Shown: one piece after another, positions 7,775-22,004 of the stretch
How positions within the stretch are numbered: position 1 is the first letter of the stretch
Layout of the letters: each line of letters starts with the position of its first letter
DNA from: an uncultured Caulobacteraceae bacterium
Lineage (GTDB): Bacteria; Pseudomonadota; Alphaproteobacteria; Caulobacterales; Caulobacteraceae
Length of the DNA stretch: 64,000 bases
Direction: 5' to 3'
Assembly (NCBI GenBank): GCA_937138625.1
Contig: CAKZPF010000003.1
Coordinates: forward strand, 1 to 64,000
Made by a program: the position numbers and the translations under genes
The notes under the pieces: generated by a model
Database searches by the model: none
What the model was told of the DNA's origin: nothing
What the model saw: the letters and a program-made list of their open reading frames with translations, nothing else

Positions 7775-8290
7775 ATGAACAAAAGCCAAAAGGCCGCCTC
7801 CATCGAAGAGCTGAAAGGCGTCTTTGGGTCGGCTGGTGTCGTCGTTGTGGTTCACTATGCGGGTCTGAGTGTGGCCGATATGGAAGACCTCCGCGGTCGC
7901 CTGCGCGAGCAGGGCGGTGCCGTGAAGGTTGTGAAAAATCGTCTCGCGAAGATCGCCTTGGACGGATCCAATGGGGAAGACGGTGACAACCTGTTCAAAG
8001 GGCCTGTCGCCATCGCCTACTCAGAAGATCCGATCACAGCCCCCAAGGCTGTGGCGGCATTTGCCAAAGATCACGATAAGCTCGCGATCATTGGGGCCGT
8101 CATGGGCGAAGAGGTGCTGGACGCCAATGGCGTGAAATCTCTCGCTGAGCTGCCGTCTCTGGACGAGCTCAGAGGCAAGATTGTGGGTCTGTTGCAGGCC
8201 CCTGCGACCAAACTGGCTGGGGTTACCCAGGCGCCAGCTGGTCAGCTTGCACGGGTGTTTTCGGCCTATGGCGCCAAGGATGCTGCTTAA
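7775..8290 (+). CDS. rplJ: 50S ribosomal protein L10
   Basis: 171 residues. L10 is the base of the L7/L12 stalk. The N-terminal rRNA-binding domain is recognisable (VVVVHYAGLSVADMEDLR, VVKNRLAKIA) and a C-terminal helix for L12 dimers follows. The start at 7775 is preceded by GGAGAACACG; a longer in-frame reading back to 7655 is unlike L10. 59 bp upstream of rplL. Confidence 0.96.
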   Translation: MNKSQKAASIEELKGVFGSAGVVVVVHYAGLSVADMEDLRGRLREQGGAVKVVKNRLAKIALDGSNGEDGDNLFKGPVAIAYSEDPITAPKAVAAFAKDHDKLAIIGAVMGEEVLDANGVKSLAELPSLDELRGKIVGLLQAPATKLAGVTQAPAGQLARVFSAYGAKDAA

Positions 8291-8349
8291 TGGATGCCGC
8301 ATAGAACTGCACATATTCATCTTGAAAACCGTTTATCGGAGAAACTGAA

Positions 8350-8727
8350 ATGTCGAAACTGGAAAAAATCGTTGACGAGCTCTCTGAGCTGACCGTGATG
8401 GAAGCCGCCGAGCTTTCAAAACTGCTGGAAGAAAAATGGGGCGTGTCTGCTGCTGCTCCCGTGGCTATGGCCGCGCCAGCTGCTGGTGGTGGCGATGCCG
8501 CTGCTGCGGAAGAAAAGACCGAATTTGATGTCGTGCTGGCTGATGCTGGTGGCAACAAAATCGCCGTCATTAAAGAGGTTCGCGCCATTACCGGCCTGGG
8601 CCTGAAAGAAGCCAAAGACTTGGTTGAAGGTGCGCCCAAGCCTGTGAAGGAAGGCGCTGCCAAAGCCGAAGCCGAAGAGCTGAAAAAGAAACTCGAAGAC
8701 GCAGGCGCGAAAGTCGAGTTGAAGTGA
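8350..8727 (+). CDS. rplL: 50S ribosomal protein L7/L12
   Basis: 125 residues. It has the N-terminal dimerisation helices, an Ala/Gly-rich hinge (about 34-53) and the C-terminal factor-binding domain with [20 protein letters not shown]. It recruits translation GTPases. The start is preceded by a GGAGAAACTGAA leader. Confidence 0.97.
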   Translation: MSKLEKIVDELSELTVMEAAELSKLLEEKWGVSAAAPVAMAAPAAGGGDAAAAEEKTEFDVVLADAGGNKIAVIKEVRAITGLGLKEAKDLVEGAPKPVKEGAAKAEAEELKKKLEDAGAKVELK

Positions 8728-8841
8728 TGTCGTGGGCCTGCGGCCCCCGGCATCATCCCAGAATGACCAGCGCAGTTGGGTATATCTGGGATCCAGAAAG
8801 ATGTTAGGCGGCAACGGGTCCAGACTATAAACACCCAGCAA

Positions 8842-8867
8842 GCCCGTGCGGGATGTCCCGCGCGGGC
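8842..8867 (+). other. strong hairpin in the rplL-rpoB gap
   Basis: GCCCGTGCGGGA (8842-8853) pairs with TCCCGCGCGGGC (8856-8867), twelve base pairs with one G-U and a tiny loop. There is no T-tract. It occupies the 223-bp rplL-rpoB spacer, where E. coli has a partial terminator and an RNase III site, so a role in lowering rpoBC relative to rplJL is plausible. Confidence 0.55.
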
Positions 8868-8950
8868 CTGCATGCTTCCTCAAAAGGGCACTGTGTGTTG
8901 CTTTTGGGGGCAAACAGGATCAAAGCGGCTAGACCGCACGAGGAGTGAAG

Positions 8951-11900
8951 ATGGCGCATTCATTTACGGGTAAAAAACGTATCCGCAAATCTTTTGGACG
9001 CATCCCCGAAGTTGTGGCTATGCCCAACCTGATCGAGGTGCAAAAGTCATCTTATGAGCAGTTTCTGCAGCGCGATCGTAATCGCACCGAGCCCCGCAAC
9101 GACGAGGGCCTGGAGGCTGTGTTCAAATCGGTCTTCCCGATCAAAGATTATTCCGAGCGCGCGTTGCTGGAGTATGTGACCTACGAATTTGAAGATCCCA
9201 AATTCGATGTCGATGAGTGCGTGCAGCGCGACCTGACGTATGCCGCGCCCTTGAAGGCCACTTTGCGTTTGATCGTCTTTGAACAAGACGAAGAAACCGG
9301 CGCCAAGTCCGTGCGCGACATCAAAGAACAAGATGTCTATATGGGGGACGTGCCCCTGATGACGGATAAGGGCACCTTTATCGTCAACGGTACCGAGCGC
9401 GTGATCGTCAGCCAAATGCACCGCAGCCCCGGTGTGTTCTTTGACCATGACCGTGGCAAAACCCATGCATCGGGCAAGTTTCTTTTCGCGGCCCGTGTGA
9501 TCCCGTATCGGGGGTCGTGGCTTGATTTCGAGTTCGATGCCAAAGATCTGATCTATGTGCGCATCGACCGCCGCCGGAAGCTGCCCGTGACCACTTTCCT
9601 GCAAGCCTTGGGCATGGATGGGGAAGAGATCCTGACCACCTTCTATAATGTGGTCGAGTTCAAGCACAGCAAAAAAGGCTGGACCACGCCGTTCATCGCC
9701 GAAAGCTGGCGCGGGGTGAAGCCGGACTTTGACCTGATTGACGCCAAAAGCGGCGAAGTCGTCGCCGAAGCCGGTCAAAAAATCACCGCTCGTGGTGCTA
9801 AGAAATTGGCCGAAGGCGGCCTGAAAAATCTGCTGGTGCAAAACGAGGCTTTGAACGCGCGTTTTGTTGCCCGTGATCTCGTGAACATGGAAACCGGCGA
9901 GATCTATGCCGAAGCCGGTGACGAGTTGACGCCAGAGCTGGTGGAGAGCCTGCTGGAGCAGGGGTATGACACGCTCGAGGTCCTTGATATCGATGGCCTG
10001 ATGGTGGGCCCCTATATGCGCAACACCCTGGCGGTGGATAAAGCCAACAGCCGCGAAGAAGCCCTGTCGGACATTTACCGTGTGATGCGCCCCGGTGAGC
10101 CGCCAACCTTGGAAACCGCCGAGGCCTTGTTCCAGTCTCTGTTCTTTGATTCAGAACGTTATGACCTTAGCTCGGTCGGGCGTGTGAAAATGAACATGCG
10201 TCTTGGTCTCGAGACCGCTGACGATGTGCGGGTTCTGGAAAAGGCCGACATCATCAAAATTCTGCAGACGCTTCATGACCTGAAAGACGGTCGCGGTGAA
10301 GTGGATGACATCGACAACCTGGGCAACCGTCGTGTGCGCTCGGTCGGTGAGCTGATGGAAAACCAATTCCGTCTTGGCTTGCTGCGTATGGATCGCGCCA
10401 TCAAAGAGCGTATGTCCAGCGTCGATATCGACACCGTCATGCCCCACGATTTGGTCAACGCCAAACCTGTGGCGGCCGCCGTGCGCGAGTTCTTTGGCTC
10501 GTCGCAGCTCAGCCAGTTTATGGACCAAACCAACCCACTGAGTGAGATTACCCACAAGCGTCGTCTGTCGGCCTTGGGCCCCGGTGGTCTGACCCGTGAG
10601 CGTGCGGGCTTTGAGGTGCGAGACGTGCACCCCACCCACTATGGCCGGATCTGTCCCATTGAAACGCCCGAGGGGCCAAACATTGGTCTGATCAACTCTC
10701 TGGCGACCCATGCCCGCGTCAACAAATATGGCTTTATCGAAAGCCCGTATCGGCGCGTGGCTGATGGCAAAATCACCGACGAGGTCGTCTATCTGACCGC
10801 GATGGAAGAGGCCAAATACACCATTGCCCAGGCCAACATCGAGTTGGACAAAAAAGGCAAAATTGTCGACGACATGGTGGTGTGCCGTATCAATTCGGAA
10901 GTGACTTTGGCCCCGCGTGAGCAGGTCGAGTTCATGGACGTCTCGCCCAAACAGGTGGTGTCGGTGGCTGCGGCCATGATCCCCTTCCTGGAAAACGATG
11001 ACGCCAACCGCGCCTTGATGGGCTCGAACATGCAACGTCAGGCCGTGCCGCTGTTGTGCAGCGAGGCGCCCTTGGTGGGCACCGGCATGGAAGAGGTTGT
11101 GGCCCGTGATTCTGGTGCCGTTGTGGTCGCCAAACGCAAGGGTGTGGTCGAGCAGGTCGATGCCCAGCGCATCGTGGTTCGCGCCACCGAAGAGGTCGAC
11201 CCCAGCAAATCTGGTGTTGATATTTATCGCCTGTCTAAGTTCAAGCGTTCCAACCAAAACACTTCGATCACCCAGCGCCCCATTGTGAAAACGGGTGATG
11301 TGATCGAAGCCGGTGACATCATCGCCGATGGGCCGTCAACGGATCTGGGGGAATTGGCCCTGGGTCGCAACGTGCTCGTGGCTTTCATGCCCTGGAACGG
11401 CTATAACTTCGAGGACAGCATCCTGATTTCCGAGCGCATCGTACGTGACGATGTCTTCACCTCGATCCACATCGAGGAGTTTGAGATCTCGGCTCGCGAT
11501 ACCAAATTGGGGCCCGAGGAAATCACCCGCGACATCCCGAATGTCGGCGAGGAAGCCCTGCGCAACCTCGACGAGGCCGGTATGGTCTCGATTGGCGCCG
11601 AAGTGCACCCCGGGGACATTCTGGTGGGGAAAGTGACGCCCAAGGGCGAAACCCCCATGACGCCCGAGGAAAAACTGCTGCGCGCCATCTTTGGTGAAAA
11701 GGCCGCGGATGTGCGGGATACTTCCATGCGCATGCCACCGGGGGCCTCGGGCACCATCGTTGAGGTCCGCGTCTTCAACCGCCATGGTGTTGACAAAGAC
11801 CAACGTGCCCTGTCGATCGAGCGCGACGAGATCGAACGTCTGGGCCAAGACCGGGATGACGAACTCGCCATTCTTGAGCGCAACATCTATGCCCGTCTGA

Positions 11901-13027
11901 AAGTGATTTTGATGGGCAAAAAGGCCACCTCTGGCCCCAAAGGCTTTGGCCGGGGCGATGTGACCGAAGAGAAGCTCGAGAGTGTGGGCCGCGGTCAGTG
12001 GTGGCAAGTGGCGTTGGATGACGAAAAGGCCATGGAAGAGGTCGAGTCGCTCAAAGCCCTTTATGACGCCGCTAAGCGTCGCCTCGATAACCGCTTTGAA
12101 GATAAGATCGAGAAGCTGCAGCGCGGTGACGAGCTGCCCCCAGGCGTGATGAAAACCGTCAAAGTCTTTGTGGCTGTGAAGCGCAAGCTGCAGCCCGGAG
12201 ACAAGATGGCCGGTCGTCACGGCAACAAAGGGGTGATTTCGAAAATCATGCCCATCGAGGACATGCCGTACCTCGAAGATGGCACCCATGTGGACATCGT
12301 CCTCAACCCGTTGGGCGTGCCCAGCCGGATGAACGTGGGGCAGATTTTGGAAACCCACCTGGGTTGGGCCTGTGCGGGCTTGGGTCGTCAGGTGCGTGAG
12401 TCGCTTGAGGCCTATAACGCCGGCGAGAACAAAGACGGCCTAAAAAAGACCTTGTCGGAGATCTATGGCGACAAGATCGAAATCCCGTCCGAGCAAAGCG
12501 ACGTCGAGGAATTGGCGCAAAACTTGGTGAAGGGTATGCCCATCGCCACGCCGGTCTTTGATGGGGCACGCGAAGATGACATCAACAAAGCCTTAACCCA
12601 AGCGGGGCTTGAAACCTCGGGTCAGTCTCAGTTGTGGGATGGCCGCACCGGCGAGCCGTTTGAGCGTAAAGTCACGGTTGGCTATATTTACATGCTGAAA
12701 CTGCACCACCTAGTGGATGACAAGATCCACGCCCGCTCGATTGGGCCCTACAGCTTGGTGACCCAGCAGCCGTTGGGGGGTAAAGCCCAGTTCGGCGGTC
12801 AGCGCTTTGGGGAGATGGAAGTCTGGGCTCTCGAGGCCTATGGCGCCGCCTACACCTTGCAGGAAATGCTGACGGTCAAGTCCGATGACGTGGCCGGCCG
12901 CACCAAGGTCTATGAGTCCATTGTCCGTGGTGAAGATTCCTTTGAGGCTGGTATCCCCGAGAGCTTTAACGTTCTGGTGAAAGAAATCCGCTCATTGGGT
13001 TTGAACGTAGACTTGCAGCACGGCTGA
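8951..13027 (+). CDS. rpoB: RNA polymerase beta subunit
   Basis: 1358 residues, full length. Beta forms one pincer of the enzyme and the rifampicin pocket. The rifampicin region ([20 protein letters not shown] and [10 protein letters not shown]) carries the usual sensitive residues. Other landmarks are [20 protein letters not shown] and the C-terminal [23 protein letters not shown] 8951 is chosen because GAGGAG ends 6 bases before it; a GTG two codons upstream overlaps that site. Confidence 0.98.
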   Translation: MAHSFTGKKRIRKSFGRIPEVVAMPNLIEVQKSSYEQFLQRDRNRTEPRNDEGLEAVFKSVFPIKDYSERALLEYVTYEFEDPKFDVDECVQRDLTYAAPLKATLRLIVFEQDEETGAKSVRDIKEQDVYMGDVPLMTDKGTFIVNGTERVIVSQMHRSPGVFFDHDRGKTHASGKFLFAARVIPYRGSWLDFEFDAKDLIYVRIDRRRKLPVTTFLQALGMDGEEILTTFYNVVEFKHSKKGWTTPFIAESWRGVKPDFDLIDAKSGEVVAEAGQKITARGAKKLAEGGLKNLLVQNEALNARFVARDLVNMETGEIYAEAGDELTPELVESLLEQGYDTLEVLDIDGLMVGPYMRNTLAVDKANSREEALSDIYRVMRPGEPPTLETAEALFQSLFFDSERYDLSSVGRVKMNMRLGLETADDVRVLEKADIIKILQTLHDLKDGRGEVDDIDNLGNRRVRSVGELMENQFRLGLLRMDRAIKERMSSVDIDTVMPHDLVNAKPVAAAVREFFGSSQLSQFMDQTNPLSEITHKRRLSALGPGGLTRERAGFEVRDVHPTHYGRICPIETPEGPNIGLINSLATHARVNKYGFIESPYRRVADGKITDEVVYLTAMEEAKYTIAQANIELDKKGKIVDDMVVCRINSEVTLAPREQVEFMDVSPKQVVSVAAAMIPFLENDDANRALMGSNMQRQAVPLLCSEAPLVGTGMEEVVARDSGAVVVAKRKGVVEQVDAQRIVVRATEEVDPSKSGVDIYRLSKFKRSNQNTSITQRPIVKTGDVIEAGDIIADGPSTDLGELALGRNVLVAFMPWNGYNFEDSILISERIVRDDVFTSIHIEEFEISARDTKLGPEEITRDIPNVGEEALRNLDEAGMVSIGAEVHPGDILVGKVTPKGETPMTPEEKLLRAIFGEKAADVRDTSMRMPPGASGTIVEVRVFNRHGVDKDQRALSIERDEIERLGQDRDDELAILERNIYARLKVILMGKKATSGPKGFGRGDVTEEKLESVGRGQWWQVALDDEKAMEEVESLKALYDAAKRRLDNRFEDKIEKLQRGDELPPGVMKTVKVFVAVKRKLQPGDKMAGRHGNKGVISKIMPIEDMPYLEDGTHVDIVLNPLGVPSRMNVGQILETHLGWACAGLGRQVRESLEAYNAGENKDGLKKTLSEIYGDKIEIPSEQSDVEELAQNLVKGMPIATPVFDGAREDDINKALTQAGLETSGQSQLWDGRTGEPFERKVTVGYIYMLKLHHLVDDKIHARSIGPYSLVTQQPLGGKAQFGGQRFGEMEVWALEAYGAAYTLQEMLTVKSDDVAGRTKVYESIVRGEDSFEAGIPESFNVLVKEIRSLGLNVDLQHG

Positions 13028-13036
13028 TGATGACGG

Positions 13037-13053
13037 CGCCCGCTAGGCGGGCG
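13037..13053 (+). other. hairpin in the rpoB-rpoC gap
   Basis: CGCCCGC (13037-13043), loop TAG, GCGGGCG (13047-13053). No T-tract follows, so it is unlikely to terminate transcription between rpoB and rpoC; it could affect mRNA processing or stability. Confidence 0.45.
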
Positions 13054-13118
13054 TCAGTCACCATCACGACACAGCATACCAACGACGCACGCGTCAATTT
13101 TGAAAGAAGAGGCACCTG

Positions 13119-16100
13119 ATGAACCAAGAGGTCCTGAACATCTTCAACCCCACCGTGGCCGCGCCCACGTTTGACCAAATCCGGATTGCGCTGGCGAGCC
13201 CGGAAAAGATCCTGTCCTGGTCGTTTGGGGAAATCAAAAAGCCCGAGACCATCAACTATCGGACCTTCAAACCCGAGCGTGATGGCCTGTTCTGTGCCCG
13301 GATTTTCGGTCCCATCAAGGATTATGAATGCTTGTGCGGTAAGTACAAACGCATGAAGTACAAAGGCGTCGTCTGTGAAAAATGCGGCGTCGAAGTGACC
13401 CTGATGCGGGTGCGTCGCGAGCGCATGGGCCATATCGAGTTGGCAGCCCCCGTGGCCCACATTTGGTTCCTGAAGTCCTTGCCGTCTCGGATATCCTTGA
13501 TGCTGGATATGACGCTGAAGGATGTCGAGCGGGTTCTGTATTTTGAATCTTATGTCGTCACCGAGCCCGGCCTGACGCCTTTGGAAAAAGGCCAGTTGCT
13601 GACCGAAGACGAATATATGGATTTCCAAGACGAGTATGGCGAGGATAGCTTCACGGCCGAGATCGGCGCCGAGGCCATTCGCAACATGCTGATGGCCATT
13701 GATCTTGAAAAAGAAGCCGAGCTGCTGCGCGAAGATATGGAAGCCGCCCGAGGCTCCGAGCTGAAGTTCAAGAAAATCGCCAAGCGTCTGAAAATCATCG
13801 AGGCCTTCATCGAAAGCGGCAATCGCCCCGAGTGGATGATCATGACCGTTGTGCCCGTGATCCCGCCCGAGTTGCGCCCGCTGGTGCCCTTGGATGGTGG
13901 TCGCTTTGCCACTTCGGATCTCAATGATCTCTATCGTCGTGTGATCAACCGGAACAACCGTCTGAAGCGCCTGATGGAGCTGCGGGCCCCGGACATCATC
14001 ATCCGCAACGAAAAGCGGATGCTGCAGGAATCTGTCGATGCCCTGTTTGACAATGGTCGCCGCGGTCGTGTGATCACCGGTGCCAACAAACGTCCACTGA
14101 AATCCTTGTCAGACATGCTGAAAGGGAAGCAGGGTCGCTTCCGTCAGAACCTGTTGGGGAAACGCGTGGACTACTCGGGTCGTTCGGTCATCGTGGTCGG
14201 GCCCGAGCTGAAGCTGCATGAATGCGGCCTGCCCAAGAAAATGGCCCTGGAGCTGTTTAAGCCCTTTATCTATGCGCGCCTCGACGCCAAGGGGCTTTCG
14301 AGCACGGTCAAGCAATCCAAGCGTTTGGTGGAAAAAGAACGGCCCGAGGTTTGGGATATCTTGGACGAGGTTATCCGCGAACACCCGGTGATGTTGAACC
14401 GGGCGCCGACCTTACACCGTTTGGGGATTCAGGCCTTTGAGCCCAAATTGATCGAGGGTAAGGCCATTCAGCTGCACCCCTTGGTCTGTGCGGCCTTTAA
14501 CGCCGACTTTGACGGGGACCAAATGGCGGTACACGTGCCGCTGAGCCTGGAAGCTCAGCTCGAGGCCCGTGTGCTGATGATGTCGACCAACAACATCCTC
14601 AGCCCCGCCAACGGCAAGCCGATCATCGTGCCGTCGCAAGACATCGTGTTGGGGATTTACGCCCTGTCACAAGCCAAGGACAACGAGCCCGGCGAGGGCA
14701 AGATCTTCGCCAATCTGGACGAGATTGAATATGCTCTGAAAGACGGCATCGTGACCTTGCACACCAAGATCAAATGCCGCTTCACCGAGATGCACGATGG
14801 CGAGTTGAAAACCCGCATCATCGACACCACACCGGGGCGGATGAAGATCGCCAACCTGCTGCCGCAGCATGACAACATTCGCTATGAATTGGTGGACAAG
14901 CTGCTGACCAAGAAAGACGTGGGGCAGGTGATCGATGTCGTCTACCGCCACTGTGGGCAGAAGGCGACGGTGATCTTCTGTGACCGTCTGATGGCGCTTG
15001 GGTTTGGTGAAGCCGCCAAGGCCGGGGTCTCGTTTGGTAAAGACGACATCATCATCCCCGAGAAGAAAACCCAGCTGGTTGAAGATACACACAAATTGGT
15101 GGCCGAGTACGAGCAACAGTACGCTGACGGTCTGATCACCAAGGGTGAGAAGTACAACAAGGTGGTTGACGCTTGGGCCAAATGTACCGACCGCGTGTCG
15201 GACGCCATGATGGCGGAAATTTCCAAGCGCGAAATCAATGACGAAACTGGGCGCGAGAAAAACCTGAACGCCATTTATATGTGTGCCCACTCGGGCGCGC
15301 GGGGTTCGCAAGCGCAGATGAAGCAGCTGGGGGGAATGCGTGGTCTGATGGCCAAGCCTTCAGGTGAAATCATCGAGACGCCGATCATCTCGAACTTTAA
15401 AGAGGGCCTGACGGTTCTCGAGTACTTTAACTCGACCCACGGGGCCCGTAAGGGTCTGGCCGACACCGCCCTAAAGACGGCGAACTCAGGATACCTGACC
15501 CGTCGTCTGGTGGATGTGGCCCAAGACTGCATCATCGTCGAGGAAGATTGCGGCACCACCCAAAGCATCGAGATCGCTTCGGTGATCGATGGGGGGGACA
15601 TCATCGTCAACCTGGGCAGCCGTTTGCTGGGCCGGACCTTGGCACAAGATGTCAAACACCCGGAGACGGGCGAGGTCCTTGCCAAGGCGGATACTTATGT
15701 CGATGAGCCCTTGGTGGACATCATCGAGAACGCCGGTATCCAAGCCTTGCAGGTGCGCTCACCGCTGACCTGTGAAAGCGAGATCGGGGTCTGTGCGGCC
15801 TGTTATGGTCGTGACCTGGCACGCGGGACGCGGGTGAACATCGGCGAGGCTGTCGGTGTCATCGCCGCCCAGTCCATTGGGGAGCCCGGCACCCAGCTGA
15901 CCATGCGCACCTTCCACATCGGTGGTGCGGCCCAGGTGACCGAGCAATCCCACATCGAAAGCTCGAACGACGGTAAAGTTGTCTATCTGAACCCTGTAGG
16001 TGTGAAAGACAGCAAAGGCGCGTTCGTGGTCATGTCGCGGTCGATGCAGGTGCAGATCCAAGAAAAAGACGGTCGCATCCGCGAAAGTCACAAAGTGCCT

Positions 16101-17339
16101 TATGGTGCCAAGGTGGCGGTCGAGGATGGCCAAGAGATCAAGCGCGGCACGCGTTTGGCCGATTGGGACCCCTTCACCCAGCCGATCGTCAGTGAAGTGG
16201 GTGGCACCGTGCGCTTTGAAGATGTGGTCGATGGCATTTCGGTGCGGGAAGAAGCCGACGAAGCCACCGGCATTTCCAACCGCGTGGTGATTGACTGGCG
16301 GGCGCATCCCAAAGGCGGCAGCCTGAAGCCGGCCATGACGGTGTTGGACAAAAAGGGCGAGTTCGTGAAGCTTTCAAGCGGCAACGAGGCCCGTTCACAC
16401 CTGCCTGTGGGCGCCATCTTGTCGGTGGCTGATGGTGACGAGGTCAAGCCAGGTGACATCCTGGCGCGGATCCCCACCGAAGGCACCAAGACCCGCGACA
16501 TCACCGGGGGTCTGCCACGGGTGGCCGAGCTGTTTGAGGCCCGCAAGCCCAAGGATTGTGCGGTCATCGCCGAGGTTTCTGGTCGTGTCGAGTTCGGCAA
16601 GGACTACAAAACCAAGCGCCGCATCAGCATTGTGCCCGAGGATGAGAACCTGGAGCCCGCCGAGTACATGATCCCCAAAGGCAAGCACATTGCTGTGCAG
16701 GAGGGTGATCTGATCCAGAAGGGTGAGTATCTGATCGATGGTAACCCCGATCCACACGACATCTTGCGTGTGGGCGGTGTTGAGGCCTTGGCCAACTATC
16801 TGATCAACGAGATCCAGGATGTGTATCGTCTGCAAGGCGTGCCGATCAACGACAAGCACATCGAGGTGATCGTGCGGCAAATGCTGCAGAAGGAGGAGGT
16901 CGTCGACGCGGGTGACACCACCCTCTTGACCGGTGACACCCTGGATAAGGTCGAGCTGGAGATCGAAAACAAACGCACCGAGGCCCGCGGCGGCAAGCCC
17001 GCCACATCGGCCCCTGTATTGTTGGGGATCACCAAAGCTAGCCTGCAGACCCGTTCGTTCATCTCGGCGGCGTCGTTCCAAGAGACCACACGCGTGCTGA
17101 CCGAAGCTGCTGTCAATGGCAAGGTCGACACACTCGAAGGTCTGAAGGAAAACGTCATAGTCGGTCGTTTGATCCCGGCCGGGACCGGGGGCGCGCTGCG
17201 CAAGTTGCAACGTGTGGCCTTTGACCGAGACGAGGCTGAGGCTCTCGAGAACGCTCAGAACGTTGATGCTGTGCCGGCTGAAAGCCTGCCCGGTGCTGAG
17301 CAGCCAGAGGTCGTGGAGACCGAAGAAACCACGAGCTAA
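13119..17339 (+). CDS. rpoC: RNA polymerase beta' subunit
   Basis: 1406 residues. It holds the catalytic Mg2+ site in [12 protein letters not shown] (residues about 462-473), the N-terminal zinc site (CLCG ... CEKCG, about 70-90) and the second zinc site ([14 protein letters not shown]). The trigger-loop region [16 protein letters not shown] is intact. A Glu-rich tail closes the protein. The start has AAAGAAGAGG upstream. A strong terminator follows. Confidence 0.98.
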   Translation: MNQEVLNIFNPTVAAPTFDQIRIALASPEKILSWSFGEIKKPETINYRTFKPERDGLFCARIFGPIKDYECLCGKYKRMKYKGVVCEKCGVEVTLMRVRRERMGHIELAAPVAHIWFLKSLPSRISLMLDMTLKDVERVLYFESYVVTEPGLTPLEKGQLLTEDEYMDFQDEYGEDSFTAEIGAEAIRNMLMAIDLEKEAELLREDMEAARGSELKFKKIAKRLKIIEAFIESGNRPEWMIMTVVPVIPPELRPLVPLDGGRFATSDLNDLYRRVINRNNRLKRLMELRAPDIIIRNEKRMLQESVDALFDNGRRGRVITGANKRPLKSLSDMLKGKQGRFRQNLLGKRVDYSGRSVIVVGPELKLHECGLPKKMALELFKPFIYARLDAKGLSSTVKQSKRLVEKERPEVWDILDEVIREHPVMLNRAPTLHRLGIQAFEPKLIEGKAIQLHPLVCAAFNADFDGDQMAVHVPLSLEAQLEARVLMMSTNNILSPANGKPIIVPSQDIVLGIYALSQAKDNEPGEGKIFANLDEIEYALKDGIVTLHTKIKCRFTEMHDGELKTRIIDTTPGRMKIANLLPQHDNIRYELVDKLLTKKDVGQVIDVVYRHCGQKATVIFCDRLMALGFGEAAKAGVSFGKDDIIIPEKKTQLVEDTHKLVAEYEQQYADGLITKGEKYNKVVDAWAKCTDRVSDAMMAEISKREINDETGREKNLNAIYMCAHSGARGSQAQMKQLGGMRGLMAKPSGEIIETPIISNFKEGLTVLEYFNSTHGARKGLADTALKTANSGYLTRRLVDVAQDCIIVEEDCGTTQSIEIASVIDGGDIIVNLGSRLLGRTLAQDVKHPETGEVLAKADTYVDEPLVDIIENAGIQALQVRSPLTCESEIGVCAACYGRDLARGTRVNIGEAVGVIAAQSIGEPGTQLTMRTFHIGGAAQVTEQSHIESSNDGKVVYLNPVGVKDSKGAFVVMSRSMQVQIQEKDGRIRESHKVPYGAKVAVEDGQEIKRGTRLADWDPFTQPIVSEVGGTVRFEDVVDGISVREEADEATGISNRVVIDWRAHPKGGSLKPAMTVLDKKGEFVKLSSGNEARSHLPVGAILSVADGDEVKPGDILARIPTEGTKTRDITGGLPRVAELFEARKPKDCAVIAEVSGRVEFGKDYKTKRRISIVPEDENLEPAEYMIPKGKHIAVQEGDLIQKGEYLIDGNPDPHDILRVGGVEALANYLINEIQDVYRLQGVPINDKHIEVIVRQMLQKEEVVDAGDTTLLTGDTLDKVELEIENKRTEARGGKPATSAPVLLGITKASLQTRSFISAASFQETTRVLTEAAVNGKVDTLEGLKENVIVGRLIPAGTGGALRKLQRVAFDRDEAEALENAQNVDAVPAESLPGAEQPEVVETEETTS

Positions 17340-17363
17340 GGCGCACCAGACCACATGAAAAGG

Positions 17364-17392
17364 GGGGAGTGCTTATTGCGCTCCCCTTTTTT
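17364..17392 (+). terminator. rho-independent terminator after rpoC
   Basis: A nine-base-pair stem, GGGGAGTGC (17364-17372) with GCGCTCCCC (17378-17386), loop TTATT, followed by six T residues (17387-17392). It ends the rpoBC transcript. Confidence 0.92.
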
Positions 17393-17543
17393 ATGAATGG
17401 GCGTCTTCGGTCCCCGTTGATGTGATTCGCAAACAGGGGGCACACGTGGGCCCAAAAGCGGGGCCGGGGGCAGATGATCGCGACAATTTGTGGTCCTCTG
17501 CAGATATGATTTTCATAAAACATATTTTTCCTGACAAAGCCTG

Positions 17544-17572
17544 TTGACGATACGTGAATCACGCAGTATGGT
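17544..17572 (+). promoter_or_regulatory. sigma70-type promoter of the str operon
   Basis: TTGACG (17544-17549), a 17-bp spacer and TATGGT (17567-17572). It lies between the rpoC terminator and rpsL and predicts a leader of about 190 nt. The 433-bp gap 17340-17772 otherwise holds no gene I can support. Confidence 0.65.
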
Positions 17573-17652
17573 CCGCGCTCATTTTACGGGCCGGCTGTCA
17601 GGGTTTCCCTGAGACGCGGTCCGCAGAAACGAGACAATTTGATTGGCTTGAT

Positions 17653-17685
17653 GGCCCACGAAACACCAGGTGGGCCCACGTTTTT
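17653..17685 (+). promoter_or_regulatory. possible attenuator hairpin in the rpsL leader
   Basis: GGCCCAC (17653-17659) pairs with GTGGGCC (17670-17676) around a 10-nt loop, followed by CACG and five T residues (17681-17685). It lies within the predicted str-operon leader. The spacing to the T-run is imperfect, so this is a weak terminator or attenuator candidate. Confidence 0.35.
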
Positions 17686-17772
17686 GCGGATAAACAGGCA
17701 AGTGAATGAACGAGGATTTTGCCGCGGCCCATAGGCTATTGTCGGGCTGCATGTGATGAAGAAGGGTTAGTG

Positions 17773-18144
17773 ATGCCAACGATCAACCAGTTGATCCGCA
17801 AGCCGCGTAAGCCAAAGCCCACGCGCTCGAAGGCGCCGGCTATGGAGGCTTGTCCGCAAAAACGGGGCGTGTGCACGCGCGTCTACACCACCACACCGAA
17901 AAAGCCGAACTCGGCTTTGCGGAAGGTGGCCAAGGTGCGCTTGACCAACGGGTTCGAGGTCATTGGCTACATCCCAGGTGAGGGGCACAACCTGCAGGAG
18001 CACTCGGTAGTGCTGATCCGCGGTGGTCGTGTCAAAGACTTGCCGGGTGTGCGTTATCACGTCCTGCGCGGGGTTCTGGATACCCAAGGCGTTAAAGATC
18101 GTAAGCAGCGTCGTTCGCATTATGGCGCCAAGCGTCCGAAGTAA
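17773..18144 (+). CDS. rpsL: 30S ribosomal protein S12
   Basis: 123 residues. S12 sits at the decoding centre. [15 protein letters not shown] includes the streptomycin-determining lysine in its sensitive form, and [12 protein letters not shown] contains the conserved aspartate region. ATG 17773 gives the standard MPTINQL start; in-frame codons back to 17719 are not S12-like. First gene of the str operon. Confidence 0.98.
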   Translation: MPTINQLIRKPRKPKPTRSKAPAMEACPQKRGVCTRVYTTTPKKPNSALRKVAKVRLTNGFEVIGYIPGEGHNLQEHSVVLIRGGRVKDLPGVRYHVLRGVLDTQGVKDRKQRRSHYGAKRPK

Positions 18145-18154
18145 GGGGTTTTAG

Positions 18155-18628
<474 letters not shown>

Positions 18629-18635
18629 GTGATTT

Positions 18636-20711
18636 ATGAGCCGTACGCACAAACTTGAAGATTACCGCAATTTCGGGATCATGGCGCACATTGACGCCGG
18701 GAAGACCACGACCACCGAGCGGATTCTTTACTACACCGGGAAGTCCCACAAAATTGGTGAAGTGCACGATGGTGCCGCCACCATGGACTGGATGGAGCAA
18801 GAGCAAGAGCGCGGCATCACTATCACCTCGGCTGCGACCACTTGCTTCTGGCGCGAGAAAAAACTGAACATCATCGACACGCCCGGTCACGTGGACTTCA
18901 CGATTGAGGTTGAGCGCTCGTTGCGCGTGCTGGATGGTGCCGTGGCTGTGTTCGACAGTGTGGCGGGGGTTGAGCCTCAGTCCGAGACCGTGTGGCGTCA
19001 GGCCGACAAATACAAAGTGCCTCGGATGTGCTTCGTGAACAAAATGGACCGCATGGGTGCTAACTTCTGGCGCACAGTGGACATGATCGTTGATCGTCTG
19101 GGTGCCAACCCGTTGGTGCTGCAACTGCCTATCGGTGCGGAAGCCGATTACAAGGGTGTTGTTGATCTTGTCACGATGAAGGCCATTGTCTGGCTTGAAG
19201 AAAGCCTGGGCGCTAAGTTTGAAGAGCAAGAGATCCCTGCCGATCTGCAAGATAAGGCCAAGGAATACCGCGCCAATCTGTTGGATATGGTTGTTGAGCT
19301 TGATGACGATGTCATGGAGGCGTACCTCGAGGGCAACGAGCCTGACGAGGCCACCATCCGTCGCCTGATCCGCAAGGGTACGATCTCGGGCAAATTTGTT
19401 CCTGTGCTGAACGGCACGGCCTTTAAGAACAAAGGTGTGCAGCCACTGTTGGATGCGGTTGTGGATTACATGCCCAGCCCTGTGGATGTGCCGGCCATTA
19501 AGGGCGTGAACCCCAAAACTGAAGAAGAGGTTTTGCGTAAGTCATCTGACGAAGAGCCTCTGTCTCTGTTGGCCTTCAAGATTATGGATGACCCCTTCGT
19601 TGGCTCGATCACTTTCTGCCGTGTGTATTCCGGTAAGATGGAAGCGGGCGATAGTCTGTTGAACACCATCAGCGAGAAGCGCGAGCGCGTCGGCCGTATG
19701 CTGTTGATGCACTCCAACAGCCGGGAAGACATCAAAGAGGCCTATGCTGGTGACATTGTCGCCCTGGCTGGTCTGAAGGATACGCGCACGGGGGACACTT
19801 TGTGTGATCCGCTGAAGCCTGTCATCCTGGAGCGCATGGAGTTCCCTGATCCGGTGATCGAGATCGCCATCGAGCCCAAATCAAAGGCTGACCAAGAAAA
19901 GCTGGGTCTGGCTCTGTCGAAACTGGCCGCCGAGGATCCCTCGTTCCGTGTGACCACCGACCACGAGTCCGGTCAGACCATCCTGAAGGGGATGGGCGAG
20001 CTGCACCTGGATGTGAAGGTTGATATCCTCAAGCGTCAGTACAAAATTGACGCCAACATTGGCGCGCCACAGGTGGCCTATCGTGAAACCATTGGCAAGG
20101 CCGTGGAAATTGACTACACCCACAAAAAGCAGTCGGGTGGTTCGGGTCAGTTCGCGCGCGTCAAAATTCAATTCGAGCCCACAACCGATGGCGAGCCGTA
20201 TAGCTTTGAGAGTAAAATCGTCGGCGGGGCCGTGCCCAAAGAATTCATCCCAGGTGTTGAGAAGGGTCTTCTGAGCGCCAAGGAAAATGGCCTGTTGGCT
20301 GGCTTCCCGGTCATTGACTTTAAGGCGATTTTGGTTGATGGGGCTTTCCACGACGTGGACAGCTCGGTCCTGGCCTTTGAAATCGCATCTCGTGCGGCTT
20401 TCCGCGAACTGGCAACGAAGGGTGCGCCCAAGTTGCTGGAGCCTGTGATGAAGGTTGAGGTTGTGACCCCTGAGGAATTCATGGGTGACGTCATCGGGGA
20501 TTTGAATTCACGTCGTGGGCAGATTGTGGGAACAGACACCCGCGGTAACGCCCAGGTTGTGAACGCTATGGTGCCGCTGGCCAATATGTTTGGTTATGTG
20601 AACAACTTGCGCTCGTCCACACAGGGTCGTGCTCAGTTCACCATGCAATATGACCACTACGAAGCGGTGCCCAACCAGGTCGCCCAAGAAGTCATCGAGA
20701 AATACGCTTAA
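18636..20711 (+). CDS. fusA: elongation factor G
   Basis: 691 residues, normal EF-G length. GTPase motifs are AHIDAGKTT (G1), RGITI (G2), DTPGHVDF (G3) and NKMD (G4). It catalyses ribosomal translocation. The C-terminal domain ends in the usual [17 protein letters not shown] region. Only one fusA is in the window. Confidence 0.98.
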   Translation: MSRTHKLEDYRNFGIMAHIDAGKTTTTERILYYTGKSHKIGEVHDGAATMDWMEQEQERGITITSAATTCFWREKKLNIIDTPGHVDFTIEVERSLRVLDGAVAVFDSVAGVEPQSETVWRQADKYKVPRMCFVNKMDRMGANFWRTVDMIVDRLGANPLVLQLPIGAEADYKGVVDLVTMKAIVWLEESLGAKFEEQEIPADLQDKAKEYRANLLDMVVELDDDVMEAYLEGNEPDEATIRRLIRKGTISGKFVPVLNGTAFKNKGVQPLLDAVVDYMPSPVDVPAIKGVNPKTEEEVLRKSSDEEPLSLLAFKIMDDPFVGSITFCRVYSGKMEAGDSLLNTISEKRERVGRMLLMHSNSREDIKEAYAGDIVALAGLKDTRTGDTLCDPLKPVILERMEFPDPVIEIAIEPKSKADQEKLGLALSKLAAEDPSFRVTTDHESGQTILKGMGELHLDVKVDILKRQYKIDANIGAPQVAYRETIGKAVEIDYTHKKQSGGSGQFARVKIQFEPTTDGEPYSFESKIVGGAVPKEFIPGVEKGLLSAKENGLLAGFPVIDFKAILVDGAFHDVDSSVLAFEIASRAAFRELATKGAPKLLEPVMKVEVVTPEEFMGDVIGDLNSRRGQIVGTDTRGNAQVVNAMVPLANMFGYVNNLRSSTQGRAQFTMQYDHYEAVPNQVAQEVIEKYA

Positions 20712-20744
20712 GTTTGTCTAACCGTTCAGTCAGGAGCCTGAAAC

Positions 20745-21935
<1,191 letters not shown>

Positions 21936-21948
21936 TAACGACCCAAAT

Positions 21949-21983
21949 GGGGGCGGCTGCTTAAGGCTGCCCCCGCTTTTCTT
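21949..21983 (+). terminator. hairpin terminator between tuf and rpsJ
   Basis: GGGGGCGGC (21949-21957) pairs with GCTGCCCCC (21966-21974), one G-U, loop TGCTTAAG, then GCTTTTCTT. The T-tract is interrupted, so termination may be partial, letting some transcription run into the S10 operon. I saw no strong promoter in the 69-bp gap. Confidence 0.6.
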
Positions 21984-22004
21984 GAGTGAGGCGAAAGAGA
22001 TAAG

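Noticed and set aside
8945-8953. GTG start for rpoB two codons upstream of ATG 8951
   Set aside because: It overlaps the GAGGAG ribosome site; the ATG has proper spacing.
10151-11257. Long antisense open frames inside rpoB, rpoC and other conserved genes
   Set aside because: They mirror strongly conserved coding sequence on the plus strand and have no homology-like features; codon bias of GC-rich genes creates them.
13037-13053. Terminator between rpoB and rpoC
   Set aside because: A GC hairpin without a T-tract; rpoB and rpoC need co-expression.
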